Source: Fidelibacterota bacterium (GTDB taxonomy: Bacteria; Fidelibacterota; Marinisomatia; SCGC-AAA003-L08; D37C17). From it: a DNA stretch of 36,940 nt. Positions 16,120-24,842 of this stretch are shown piece by piece (position 1 is the stretch's first letter; every line of letters starts with the position of its first letter). A program made the translations under genes and the position numbers. The stretch covers positions 1 to 36,940 of the forward strand of contig JACNLQ010000064.1 in assembly GCA_014381415.1 (NCBI GenBank), read 5' to 3'. The notes beneath the pieces are model-generated. The model made no database searches. It was not told the DNA's origin and saw nothing but the letters and a program-made list of their open reading frames with translations.

Positions 16120-16164
16120 TAGAGACACAATGTCCACCAAAGGCGGATAAACATAGTGTCTCTA
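16120..16164. repeat. Long imperfect hairpin at the comEC 3' end
   Basis: Outer arms TAGAGACACAATGT (16120-16133) and ACATAGTGTCTCTA (16151-16164) pair over 14 positions with one A-A mismatch. Inside, TCCACC/GGCGGA pair around AAA. It overlaps the comEC stop codon (TAG, 16162-16164). It could be the transcription terminator of comEC or a small mobile palindromic element that supplied the stop. Confidence 0.6.
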
Positions 16165-18465
16165 TGGACGCATTGAATTTAATTTTATCCCATTGCCATC
16201 AACATTAATAATCACCGCTCCACTCTTATCAGTCCGGAATACCTCAGCGCCAGAATCCACCCACCTCTGTACAATTTTTTCTGATGGATGTCCATAGCGA
16301 TTATTTTCTCCAACGGAAATGACAGCATATTCAGGTGAAACATGATTCACCACACTCATAATTGAACTGGTACTGGAACCGTGATGGCCAACCTTTACAA
16401 CGTCCACCTGCAATAGACTATCAATATTTGAGAGTATCCGTTCAGCTTGAATTTCGGCATCGCCAGTAAAAAGAATGCTGTGATCTTGATAATCTAACCG
16501 GAAAACAATTGATGCATTGTTTATGTTTTTCATTTTATTGGCAATAAGTGAATCAGGGAATAATACTGTGATATGCATTTCACCCAGTTGGTATATCTCT
16601 CCCGGCTTTGGATATCGTATGGTGCTTTTGTTTTGTTCTGCTCCAACTAATATTCGGTCATAAATTGATGATTCAAAATCATTATGGGTATCCCAAATTT
16701 CCCTGATTGTAATATTTTTTAATAGCGTTTCTAATCCCCCAATATGATCAGCATGCGGGTGGGTCATCACCATTAAATCAATTTTTTCGATTCCCCGGTG
16801 TTTTAAATATGGTAGCACTACCCATTTGCCATAATCCTTTCCAAATCCAGCATAACCCGCGTCCACCAGAATGGTTTGTTCTCCATTCTCAATTATACAG
16901 GCATCTCCCTGCCCCACATCTAAAAATGTTGCTCTCATTTGGTGTGAATCAAGATTATACGTCCAAATAAAAAAGTTTCCAAGTAATAGACAAACAAGCG
17001 CAGAACAAAATCTATATCTGTTTTGTGACACAGAAGCCAGCGTTATCATCCCCACAAATAGAATGATAAGAGAAAATACACTCCATCCATGAAACGAAAT
17101 CAATTGAAAGGGCAGGTGATTCATAATTAGAGATACTTTATCCATTAAAAATAACTCACCCCATAGGGCTTGACCATAGAAATTACCAATAGGTGCAGAT
17201 ATAGGCATGATGATTGAAATAATGAGGGAATTAATGACGGACAAACCTGCCAGAGGAATTATGACCAAATTAGCTGCAAATGCCCATACGGGGATTTCAC
17301 CAAATACGAGAGCAATAGGCAGGAATGTTCCCAGCTGTGCTCCAAATGAAACCACTAAGCCATCCATGAGCCAACGGAACGATTTGTATTTTCGCATTGA
17401 TTTTAGCCATTCACTTTTCTCTGTTAACTGCCTGAATTGGCCCAACATAAATAAAATTCCACCTACTGCCCCAAATGAAAGCTGAAAACTGAGACTGAAG
17501 AGTTGGTTTGGATCAAGTAGGAGAAAAATAAAAGCAGTAAATCCCACAATGCTCCATGGTAGTATTTCTTTCTCTCTGAAATTACCGTACGCATATAGAA
17601 TCGCCATAGCAACTGCCCTAATAACACTGATGGCACCCCCACTAATTCCCAGATAAAACAATAATCCTGCTGTAATAAACAGAAACCTATATAATCTCGG
17701 GAGCATAGCAATCTTCGCCAATACAGTAAGAACTAAGAGTACAAAACCTACATGCAGTCCACTCACTGCTAATATGTGGATTATTCCCAAGCGTCGGAAT
17801 TGGTCTTTCATTTCTGCTTCAATTCCCGATTTTTCACCCAATAATAAACCCGCTGCTAATCCATCATAGGGCTGCCCTACAGCTTCAGTCAATCGCTGAT
17901 GGATCCCTTGCCGCATTTTAAATAGCCACCTATTTACACTTGAACCTCCCTCAATAATTTCTATTATCAAATAATCACGTTTCAGGAGAGCCTGAATACC
18001 CTGAGATTGTAAGTAACCGCCATAATCAAACTGCCCGGGATTTCGCGGAGGATCTGGGGTTTGCAATTTCCCCATGATAATGAGAGTATCACCAGGGAGG
18101 ATACTTAAAGTATCTGTCAATTGTAATAAAATGTGTTTTTCTCCAACATCCAGAATGACGTATTCTGAATTTTGTTTTTTCTGGATGTCCGTAATTTTCG
18201 CCTTAACAGTGATTTCACCGGATGGGAGTTCTGAATAACTGTGTAAATTCCCTGATTGTAAAACAATTAACGGCATGAGGAAAACAATGATGGGCACCGC
18301 TATTTGAAAGTATCTGGAGAATATAACTAGAAAGGATATTCCAAATAGAATATAAAGAGGAATTAAGGGGAAATTGAAATAACTACCTAACAGAATACCA
18401 AGTATTTGAATTAGCAGAAATTTAAAGACAGGATACCGCTGGGCGAAACGGATGAGGGGGGACAT
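16162..18465 (-). CDS. comEC: DNA internalisation competence protein ComEC/Rec2
   Basis: Inner-membrane DNA-uptake channel protein, 767 residues, with the full three-part architecture. An N-terminal DUF4131-like region (helices plus an OB-like part, ITVKAKITDIQKKQN) comes first. Next is the multi-helix competence domain (AAGLLLGEKSGIEAEMKDQFRRLGIIHILAVSGLH). Last is a C-terminal metallo-beta-lactamase-fold domain (LDVGQGDACII, MTHPHADHIGGL, KVGHHGSSTSS). The HxHxDH motif is intact, consistent with nuclease-like activity. It indicates potential for natural transformation, though no other competence genes lie here. The start is ATG 18465. The stop lies inside a long hairpin. Confidence 0.93.
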   Translation of the reverse strand: MSPLIRFAQRYPVFKFLLIQILGILLGSYFNFPLIPLYILFGISFLVIFSRYFQIAVPIIVFLMPLIVLQSGNLHSYSELPSGEITVKAKITDIQKKQNSEYVILDVGEKHILLQLTDTLSILPGDTLIIMGKLQTPDPPRNPGQFDYGGYLQSQGIQALLKRDYLIIEIIEGGSSVNRWLFKMRQGIHQRLTEAVGQPYDGLAAGLLLGEKSGIEAEMKDQFRRLGIIHILAVSGLHVGFVLLVLTVLAKIAMLPRLYRFLFITAGLLFYLGISGGAISVIRAVAMAILYAYGNFREKEILPWSIVGFTAFIFLLLDPNQLFSLSFQLSFGAVGGILFMLGQFRQLTEKSEWLKSMRKYKSFRWLMDGLVVSFGAQLGTFLPIALVFGEIPVWAFAANLVIIPLAGLSVINSLIISIIMPISAPIGNFYGQALWGELFLMDKVSLIMNHLPFQLISFHGWSVFSLIILFVGMITLASVSQNRYRFCSALVCLLLGNFFIWTYNLDSHQMRATFLDVGQGDACIIENGEQTILVDAGYAGFGKDYGKWVVLPYLKHRGIEKIDLMVMTHPHADHIGGLETLLKNITIREIWDTHNDFESSIYDRILVGAEQNKSTIRYPKPGEIYQLGEMHITVLFPDSLIANKMKNINNASIVFRLDYQDHSILFTGDAEIQAERILSNIDSLLQVDVVKVGHHGSSTSSIMSVVNHVSPEYAVISVGENNRYGHPSEKIVQRWVDSGAEVFRTDKSGAVIINVDGNGIKLNSMRP

Positions 18466-18519
18466 TAGGTTATTTTACTTTATTTTTTTCTTATAATAAT
18501 TGAAATAACAGTGTAATTT

Positions 18520-18627
18520 TTATAAACCGTTAAAATGGTTCACTTGGGTGTGTTTTTGGCAACCCACGACTTAAGTCGAGGGTTGCTAATTATTTAAAAT
18601 AATAATAACCATTTGAATGGTTTATAA
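18520..18627. mobile_element. MITE/REP-like palindromic element with internal hairpin
   Basis: Terminal 21-base inverted repeats: TTATAAACCGTTAAAATGG.. at 18520-18540, and its complement at 18607-18627 (two mismatches). The interior holds a strong hairpin at 18559-18586 whose arms are GCAACCC then CGACTT, with a single A-A mismatch. There is no coding capacity. It sits between nadE and comEC. A third copy of the terminal palindrome stands alone at 15172. It is a non-autonomous element in structure; the mobilising enzyme is not in the window. Confidence 0.65.
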
Positions 18628-18631
18628 CTTT

Positions 18632-20245
18632 TCATTTTGTTGTGGTAAAATGATTCACAATTGGGTACCTCCTGCCGACACCAAATGCTTTGGGTGATAT
18701 ACGGATTCCCGGAGCTGCCTGACGGCGTTTAAATTCTGAAAATCGTATTTTTTGTTTTAATTCTTGAACCAATTCAGCGGAATAACCTTCTTTTTCTAAC
18801 TCAGCAGAATGATTGGGTTCATTGATGAGAATATCAACCAATGGACTCACCACATCATAGTCGAATGGATCTACCTGATCTGGTTTTAACTCTGCGGAGG
18901 GGGGTTTGGTTAAAGTATTTTGAGGAATAATTTCCTTTTTGAATTTAGAATTAATCCACTGAGATACTGCATATACCTGAGATTTATTGAGGTCACTAAT
19001 AACACCCAAAGCCCCTGCCATATCCCCATACATGGTGCAATAACCCAGGGCTGTTTCCGTTTTATTGCCGGTATTGAGCAGGAGGGCTCCCTGTTTATTG
19101 GCTGCTGCCATTAGAATATTTCCCCGAATGCGTGCCTGAAGATTCTCCTCTGCCAATCCTGCTTCATATCCACTAAATATTGGTGATAATCCTTCAAGCA
19201 TTTGTTCATTAATTTTTTTAATGGGTATAATCTCAAATTGAACACCAAGATTTTCTGCCAATGCTTGAGCATCACAAATACTATGGTCAGATGAAAAAAT
19301 GGAAGGCATGGAAATACCCAGTACATTTTCACACCCCAGGGCATTTTGGGCAATGGCTGCCGTGAGGGCCGAATCTATTCCACCGCTGAGACCTACCACC
19401 GCTTTGGAATGTCCCGTTTTCCGGAAATAATCACTCACACCTAAACTGAGCGCATGGAAAATCTGCTCTTCTTCTGGTAGTTCTAAAACTTTTATTGGAT
19501 TACAATTTTTCATATCCACCAGCTGAACACTTTCTTCAAATGCAGGAGAAAGGAAAATTACTTCACCACCTGAATTAACAATGCATGACTGACCATCAAA
19601 TACCAACTCATCCTGAGCACCAACCAGGTTGCAATATATAAAGTTACACTTTAAATTATTTGCCTTACTGCTTATTATTTCAATACGTTCATGTAATTTA
19701 TTAATATGAAAAGGGGATGCAGAAATGTTAATCAATAATTCAGCGCCCTGGTTGCATAGCAATTTACTGACCTTAGCATCGTACTCATCATCCCAAAGAT
19801 CTTCACAGATTTGAATGCCTAATCTCACTGATCTTCCATTTATATTGACCTCCACTGGCTCTACAGATTCAGAGGGAGTGAAATAGCGGACTTCATCAAA
19901 CACATCATAGGTGGGAAGATGGGTTTTATCGCGGTAGGCGGTTATAGAACCATCCTGAATTACGGCAACGGTATTATATAGATTTTGATTTTCTTTACGG
20001 ATTGACCCAACAATTACAGCTGTGGTTTTTACTGATGCTGCTATAAGATCAAGTGCATTCTGGGTCTTCTGAATGAAGGATTCATCCAATAATAGATCTT
20101 GGGGCGGATACCCCGTAAGTACCATTTCTGGAAAGATAATGAGATCACACTGGGAAGTGTACTCTTGTATGATCTCTTTTATTTTTTCAGAGTTAGCATC
20201 TAATGCTCCAACCCCAGGATTAATTTGAGCTAAAACAACTTTCAT
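18632..20245 (-). CDS. nadE: Glutamine-dependent NAD+ synthetase
   Basis: 537-residue two-domain enzyme making NAD+ from deamido-NAD+ and glutamine. The N-terminal nitrilase-fold glutaminase has Glu40 (FPEMVLTGYPPQDLLL), a Lys in YRDKTHLPTY and a Cys in GIQICEDLWD. The C-terminal synthetase has the ATP pyrophosphatase loop GLSGGIDSA (about 283-291) and NTGNKTETALGYCTMYGDMAGA. Its ATG at 20245 follows asnS by three bases, so the two are co-transcribed. All catalytic residues are present. Confidence 0.96.
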   Translation of the reverse strand: MKVVLAQINPGVGALDANSEKIKEIIQEYTSQCDLIIFPEMVLTGYPPQDLLLDESFIQKTQNALDLIAASVKTTAVIVGSIRKENQNLYNTVAVIQDGSITAYRDKTHLPTYDVFDEVRYFTPSESVEPVEVNINGRSVRLGIQICEDLWDDEYDAKVSKLLCNQGAELLINISASPFHINKLHERIEIISSKANNLKCNFIYCNLVGAQDELVFDGQSCIVNSGGEVIFLSPAFEESVQLVDMKNCNPIKVLELPEEEQIFHALSLGVSDYFRKTGHSKAVVGLSGGIDSALTAAIAQNALGCENVLGISMPSIFSSDHSICDAQALAENLGVQFEIIPIKKINEQMLEGLSPIFSGYEAGLAEENLQARIRGNILMAAANKQGALLLNTGNKTETALGYCTMYGDMAGALGVISDLNKSQVYAVSQWINSKFKKEIIPQNTLTKPPSAELKPDQVDPFDYDVVSPLVDILINEPNHSAELEKEGYSAELVQELKQKIRFSEFKRRQAAPGIRISPKAFGVGRRYPIVNHFTTTK

Positions 20246-20248
20246 TAT

Positions 20249-21541
20249 TTATGGATTCAACCGTCCAATTGTCCGTGGAAATGGTATGGTTTCTCGTAAA
20301 TGTGGAAGATTACAAATCCACGCCACTGCCCGTTCTATTCCCATTCCGAATCCAGCATGAGGAACGGAACCATAGCGCCTGATATCTAAAAACCATTCGT
20401 AATCGGGCTGATTTAACCCTTCAGCTTTTATTCTTTCCACAAGCAGGTCAACCTCGGTTTCCCGTTCTGATCCGCCTATGAGTTCTCCAAAGCCTTCAGG
20501 TGCAATAACATCCACCCCTAGAACCACTTTTTCATTTTCAGGGTCTCTCTTCATGTAAAATGGTTTAATAGCTGACGGAAAGCGATGGACCATAACGGGC
20601 TGATTAAACTGCTCCCCAATAAATGTTTCCTCTGGAGCGCCAAAATCATCACCCCATGTAAAATCAATGCCTCCCTTGTTGAGTAAATCAACACATTCGG
20701 TGTAACTAACTCGGGGAAATGGTGCTTTAATCTGTTTTAATTTCGAGAGGTCTCTTTCCAGTATTTCTAACTCGTGTTTTCGATTTTCCAATACGCGGTC
20801 TATTATGAACAAAATTAGACGCTCAGCCCATTCCATATCCTCATCCAATTCACAATAAGCTATCTCCGGCTCTACCATCCAAAATTCGGTGAGATGGCGG
20901 CGAGTTTTACTTTTTTCTGCCCTGAATGTGGGACCAAAGTTATAATGCCGCCCCACTGCCATAGCAACTGCTTCACCATATAATTGCCCGGTTTGTGCTA
21001 AAAAGGCTGTACTGCCAAAGTAATCAGTTCCAAATAGGTCGGAGGTCCCCTCAGCTGCATTGGGAGTAAATATGGGCGAATCACATAAAGTAAAATCGTT
21101 GGAGTCAAAGAAATCTCTTACTGCCTTAATAATTTCATGTCTCACTTTTAAAATAGCATGCTGGCGTTTACTCCTCAGCCACAAATGACGGTGATTCATA
21201 AGAAAATCGGTGCCATGTTCTTTGGGAGTAATGGGATATTCACTGCTTAGCTGATGAACTGTTAATTCTGAGACAAGCATTTCAAAACCACCAGGTGCCC
21301 TCTCATTTTTCACCACCTCTCCAATTACTGAAAGAGAAGACTCCTGCGTTAAACTTTTAAAAACTTCGTAGGCTTCCTCCCCCACATCATTTTTAGCAAC
21401 AATACATTGCATAATGCCAAATCCGTCCCGGAACATTAAAAATCCAATTTTACCAGATCGACGGGAATTATACACCCAACCATTTAATTGTACTTTTTGA
21501 CCTTCAAACTCAGAAATTCTATTTATTCGTGCTACTATCAT
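20249..21541 (-). CDS. asnS: Asparaginyl-tRNA synthetase
   Basis: Class IIb aminoacyl-tRNA synthetase, 430 residues. The N-terminal OB-fold anticodon-binding domain ([24 protein letters not shown], about 17-100) is followed by the catalytic core. Motif 2 reads [21 protein letters not shown] and motif 3 reads [12 protein letters not shown]. It ends [10 protein letters not shown], which resembles archaeal-type AsnRS more than the common bacterial form. The core sequence favours Asn over Asp specificity, but AspRS relatives are close. It is in a minus-strand cluster, 12 bases after lptE and three before nadE. Confidence 0.93.
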   Translation of the reverse strand: MIVARINRISEFEGQKVQLNGWVYNSRRSGKIGFLMFRDGFGIMQCIVAKNDVGEEAYEVFKSLTQESSLSVIGEVVKNERAPGGFEMLVSELTVHQLSSEYPITPKEHGTDFLMNHRHLWLRSKRQHAILKVRHEIIKAVRDFFDSNDFTLCDSPIFTPNAAEGTSDLFGTDYFGSTAFLAQTGQLYGEAVAMAVGRHYNFGPTFRAEKSKTRRHLTEFWMVEPEIAYCELDEDMEWAERLILFIIDRVLENRKHELEILERDLSKLKQIKAPFPRVSYTECVDLLNKGGIDFTWGDDFGAPEETFIGEQFNQPVMVHRFPSAIKPFYMKRDPENEKVVLGVDVIAPEGFGELIGGSERETEVDLLVERIKAEGLNQPDYEWFLDIRRYGSVPHAGFGMGIERAVAWICNLPHLRETIPFPRTIGRLNP

Positions 21542-21553
21542 ATACTCCTCTAT

Positions 21554-22126
21554 TTACCATGTATTGGTTATTTCGTTTACAATATCTTCTGTGAGACGAC
21601 GGACTGAAATACTCAGAGCCGATTCCCGTGGAGAACCAATTTCATCGCTGTCATCACCATCTATCAAATTATCACCATCGTTATCAAGTCCATCAGAACT
21701 GATATCCACGCCGGGAGTATAGGACCCCCAGCTACTCATTTTCTTTTCAAAAAGCACTTCATCCCGTTTCAGGTCGTACCAAATTATGGATGTTTTAATA
21801 GTTAGTTTCCATTCCTCCACCTCTTCCATTCCCAAATCTTCTGAAAGGGTAATCGTATAAGGCCTATCCGTAACTGATAAAATCACTACTTCCAACCGGC
21901 TGTCTGCTTGTTCAGGAAGCACTATATCCAACACATTCTCGTTAACCATAAGCTCGTTCAACTCTTCGTTTAATATTTCCGCAGCCGTAAATTCTGCTGA
22001 TTCATTTACAACTGGCGCTAAAGAGATGCTGTTAATATGAGCCGGCAGTGAACCCCTGATTGAATAAAACAAACACCCCTGAAAAAGTAAAATGGGAATT
22101 ATGATTCTAGCAATTACTCGAATCAT
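21554..22126 (-). CDS. lptE: LptE-like lipoprotein with an Asp-rich metal-binding insertion
   Basis: Outer-membrane assembly lipoprotein of 190 residues. The signal MIRVIARIIIPILLFQGC gives Cys18. The family pattern follows: YSIRGSLPAHINSISLAPVVN, TAAEILNEELNELM and a C-terminal ISVRRLTEDIVNEI. LptE plugs LptD for lipopolysaccharide insertion. Unusually, residues about 145-161 read DGLDNDGDNLIDGDDSD, an Asp/Asn/Gly-rich calcium-loop-like segment between two LptE strands (positions 21644-21694). The start overlaps the regulator stop (ATGA). Linkage of a sigma-54 activator with lptE is, from memory, common in Bacteroidetes. Confidence 0.8.
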   Translation of the reverse strand: MIRVIARIIIPILLFQGCLFYSIRGSLPAHINSISLAPVVNESAEFTAAEILNEELNELMVNENVLDIVLPEQADSRLEVVILSVTDRPYTITLSEDLGMEEVEEWKLTIKTSIIWYDLKRDEVLFEKKMSSWGSYTPGVDISSDGLDNDGDNLIDGDDSDEIGSPRESALSISVRRLTEDIVNEITNTW

Positions 22127-23343
22127 GATTCTTTAAACTTTTTCTGAATGCCATAATCATTTATTTTTCGATAGAGTGTACGCTCTGAAATATCCAATGC
22201 CCGGGCTGTTTTTCTTCGGTTACCTCTGAATTTTTCCAAAGCTCGTTCTATCATTTCCTGTTCCAATTCACTCATAGTAATTTCACCGATGACATCATCC
22301 TGGATAGCATGCAGGGTTCCATCTTCAACATGGGAAAGTGAATCCGGTGTACTGTCTGCTGTTGGGGCAGGTGGAAGAAATAACGCTGGATTGGATGGCT
22401 GTACTTCATCAACCGATACTCCCCTGCCTCCCACCATCAATTGTTTAATCTCATTCACATCCTGACGTAGAAATAACAATTGTTTCAGTATGAGTTCCCG
22501 TTCGACTTTATCAGCATCCCCATCAACGAAAACTGGTAAATTAGGGTTTGTCTGGAATGTATCCAATTTTAACTGCTTGGTCACCATTACATCCGTTATA
22601 CGCTCACCACGGTTCATCACCAAAAGGCTCTCCACTACATTTTTAAGTTCTCGAACATTTCCCGGCCATGCATATCGTTTCATCACTGTAAGTGCTTCGG
22701 AAGAAAATCCCTTAAACGGAATATCATTTTTTGCCGTAAAAAGCAGCCCGAATCTTTCGATAAATAAATGCATGTCATTTAGATGATTTCTAAGGGGTGC
22801 AACTTCAATATTAATGGTTTTCAATCTAAAGTACAAATCTTGGCGAAAATTTCCCTTCTTCACTTCTTCTGCCAATTCTCTATTGGTGGCAGCTATTATC
22901 CGTACGTCAGTTTTCATGATATTGGTATCACCCACTTTCATAAATTCACCCTGTTCAATTACCCGCAGAAGTTTAGCCTGTGTCTCCAAAGGCAGTTCCC
23001 CAATTTCATCCAGAAAAATAGTACCCTTGTGAGCTGCTTCAAAATAACCTACACGTGTTTCGGATGCGCCGGTAAATGACCCTTTTTTATGCCCAAATAG
23101 TTCACTTTCAATGATTCCAGCAGGGATAGCAGCACAGTTAACAGTAATCATTTTTTCAAATTTCCGGCGACTATTTTTATGGATTGCTTTTGCTACCACT
23201 TCCTTTCCAGAGCCAGATTCTCCTGTAATTAGTACGGAGATATCTGTATTGGCAACTTGCCCAATGAGAGCAATCATTTCATGAATCTCCACAGACTCAC
23301 CGATAATGTCTGCTGACCTGCGGATTTTATCGATGTCAATCAT
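22123..23343 (-). CDS. Sigma-54-dependent Fis-family activator without receiver domain
   Basis: 406-residue enhancer-binding protein starting directly with the AAA+ domain. Walker A is GESGSGKE (41-48), the sigma-54 contact loop is GSFTGA (88-93, instead of GAFTGA), Walker B is GTIFLDEIGELP and the arginine-finger region is FRQDLYFRL. A linker of about 100 residues leads to a Fis-type HTH (RRKTARALDISERTLYRKI) at the end. There is no receiver, PAS or GAF domain, so its signal is unknown; partner-protein control is possible. It overlaps purD by eight bases and lptE by four. It implies the genome has RpoN. Confidence 0.9.
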   Translation of the reverse strand: MIDIDKIRRSADIIGESVEIHEMIALIGQVANTDISVLITGESGSGKEVVAKAIHKNSRRKFEKMITVNCAAIPAGIIESELFGHKKGSFTGASETRVGYFEAAHKGTIFLDEIGELPLETQAKLLRVIEQGEFMKVGDTNIMKTDVRIIAATNRELAEEVKKGNFRQDLYFRLKTINIEVAPLRNHLNDMHLFIERFGLLFTAKNDIPFKGFSSEALTVMKRYAWPGNVRELKNVVESLLVMNRGERITDVMVTKQLKLDTFQTNPNLPVFVDGDADKVERELILKQLLFLRQDVNEIKQLMVGGRGVSVDEVQPSNPALFLPPAPTADSTPDSLSHVEDGTLHAIQDDVIGEITMSELEQEMIERALEKFRGNRRKTARALDISERTLYRKINDYGIQKKFKES

Positions 23344-24628
23344 TTATATCTCCCTTTTTTAAATATTGCATTCCACGCTTGCCAATATCTTTTCGATAAT
23401 ACTTTCCGGAAAAATCGATTAAATCAACAATTTTATAAGCATCCTCGATTGCAGATTGTAAATCCTTTCCAAATCCCACAGCGTTGAGAATTCTCCCGCC
23501 ATTGGTGATAATATCATGATCCTTTTGCAGAGTACCGGCATGAAATACAAGACGATCTCTCACAGAATCCAATCCTTTAATTATCATCCCCTTTTTATAT
23601 TTCCCCGGGTAACCATCTGCTGCCAACACCACCGTAACTGCAGTTTCAGACGATACCACAACCTTAGACTTCTTCAAATTCCCTTCCGTCGCATCCCATA
23701 ACAACTTAAACAGGCTAGACTTCAGCAACGGCAATACAACCTGCGTTTCCGGGTCTCCCAGGCGAACGTTAAACTCAATCACAAACGGGTCACCATCTAC
23801 AATCATAAGCCCCACATATAAAAAACCAGTATAGGGATGACCACGATCTTTCATACCTTCTAAAGTAGGCTGAATTATTTCATCACCCACCATTTCAATA
23901 AGTTCTGGGGTAGAAAGTGGCGTGGGTGAATAGGCGCCCATTCCCCCGGTATTTGGACCTTTATCATCATCATAGGCTCGCTTATGATCTTGGGCTGTAT
24001 TTAATATTTTGAAATTCTCTCCATCACAAACTGCAAATACAGACAATTCCTCACCTACCAGACACCTTTCCAGAGAAATTCTATTTGCCGCTTTTCCAAA
24101 CTCGCCATCATCAAAAATGGTTTTCAATGCCTGTTCAAATTCATCATTGGTTTCACAGACCATGACCCCTTTGCCTGCTGCCAAGCCATCCGCTTTTAGC
24201 ACCAATGGTAGTTCAAGTATCTCTTTAAGTGCCTCCACTTCTTCTCTTGTATTGCATGAATAAAATGAAGGTTGAGATATATTTTTTTCAGCCATTAAAT
24301 TGCGTGCAAATAATTTGCTGCTTTCCAACTGAGCCCCATACTTATCCGGACCAAATATACGTTGCCCTTCATTTCTAAATAAATCTACTATTCCACTTGC
24401 CAGGGGATTTTCAGGGCCTACAACTGTTAGGTCAATTTTTTTCTCCTGAGCCAATCGTAGAATCTCCTGAAGGTTCGCAAGATTAATGGCAATATTTTCC
24501 GCAATTTCTGCCGTACCGCCATTTCCCGGGGCACAATAGACATTGCTTACATTATCATCGTTAGCAAATGACCATGCCAGGGCATGCTCCCTGCCACCTG
24601 AACCCAAAATTAATACTTTCTTTTTCAT
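23336..24628 (-). CDS. purD: Phosphoribosylamine-glycine ligase
   Basis: GAR synthetase of purine biosynthesis, 430 residues. The N-terminal domain has VLILGSGGREHALAWSF. The ATP-grasp region includes PLVLKADGLAAGKGVMVC, DHKRAYDDDKGPNTGGMGAYSPTP and IEFNVRLGDPETQVVLPLL, with the C-terminal domain after it. All expected motifs and length are normal. The end overlaps the sigma-54 activator by eight bases, so the two share a transcript. No other pur genes are adjacent. Confidence 0.96.
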   Translation of the reverse strand: MKKKVLILGSGGREHALAWSFANDDNVSNVYCAPGNGGTAEIAENIAINLANLQEILRLAQEKKIDLTVVGPENPLASGIVDLFRNEGQRIFGPDKYGAQLESSKLFARNLMAEKNISQPSFYSCNTREEVEALKEILELPLVLKADGLAAGKGVMVCETNDEFEQALKTIFDDGEFGKAANRISLERCLVGEELSVFAVCDGENFKILNTAQDHKRAYDDDKGPNTGGMGAYSPTPLSTPELIEMVGDEIIQPTLEGMKDRGHPYTGFLYVGLMIVDGDPFVIEFNVRLGDPETQVVLPLLKSSLFKLLWDATEGNLKKSKVVVSSETAVTVVLAADGYPGKYKKGMIIKGLDSVRDRLVFHAGTLQKDHDIITNGGRILNAVGFGKDLQSAIEDAYKIVDLIDFSGKYYRKDIGKRGMQYLKKGDIND

Positions 24629-24661
24629 CTAACTTTTTATTTTTCCTTTAATAATTTCATT

Positions 24662-24823
24662 TTAAACAGAACGAACCAATAAAGTAGAAATAATTACACC
24701 AGCTGCATATAAAAATCCTAGACGCATTCCCCAATATTTATTACCAATATTTTTCCTGATAAAAAATACATAAATAATCACTACTGCCAGCATATGTAAT
24801 ATATTTTTATCCATTGTAATCAT
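24662..24823 (-). CDS. Small two-helix membrane protein downstream of uvrB
   Basis: A 53-residue frame, ATG 24823 to TAA 24662. It starts MITMDKNILHMLAVVIIYVFFI and has a second hydrophobic segment LGFLYAAGVIISTLL, with basic residues between (RKNIGNKYWGMR). GGAAA precedes the start. It begins 20 bases after the uvrB stop and ends 34 before purD, so it fits an operon. I do not recognise the family. It fills what would otherwise be a 214-base gap. Coding status rests on the start, ribosome site and membrane-protein composition. Confidence 0.5.
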   Translation of the reverse strand: MITMDKNILHMLAVVIIYVFFIRKNIGNKYWGMRLGFLYAAGVIISTLLVRSV

Positions 24824-24842
24824 ACCAATTTCCAATTCTAAA

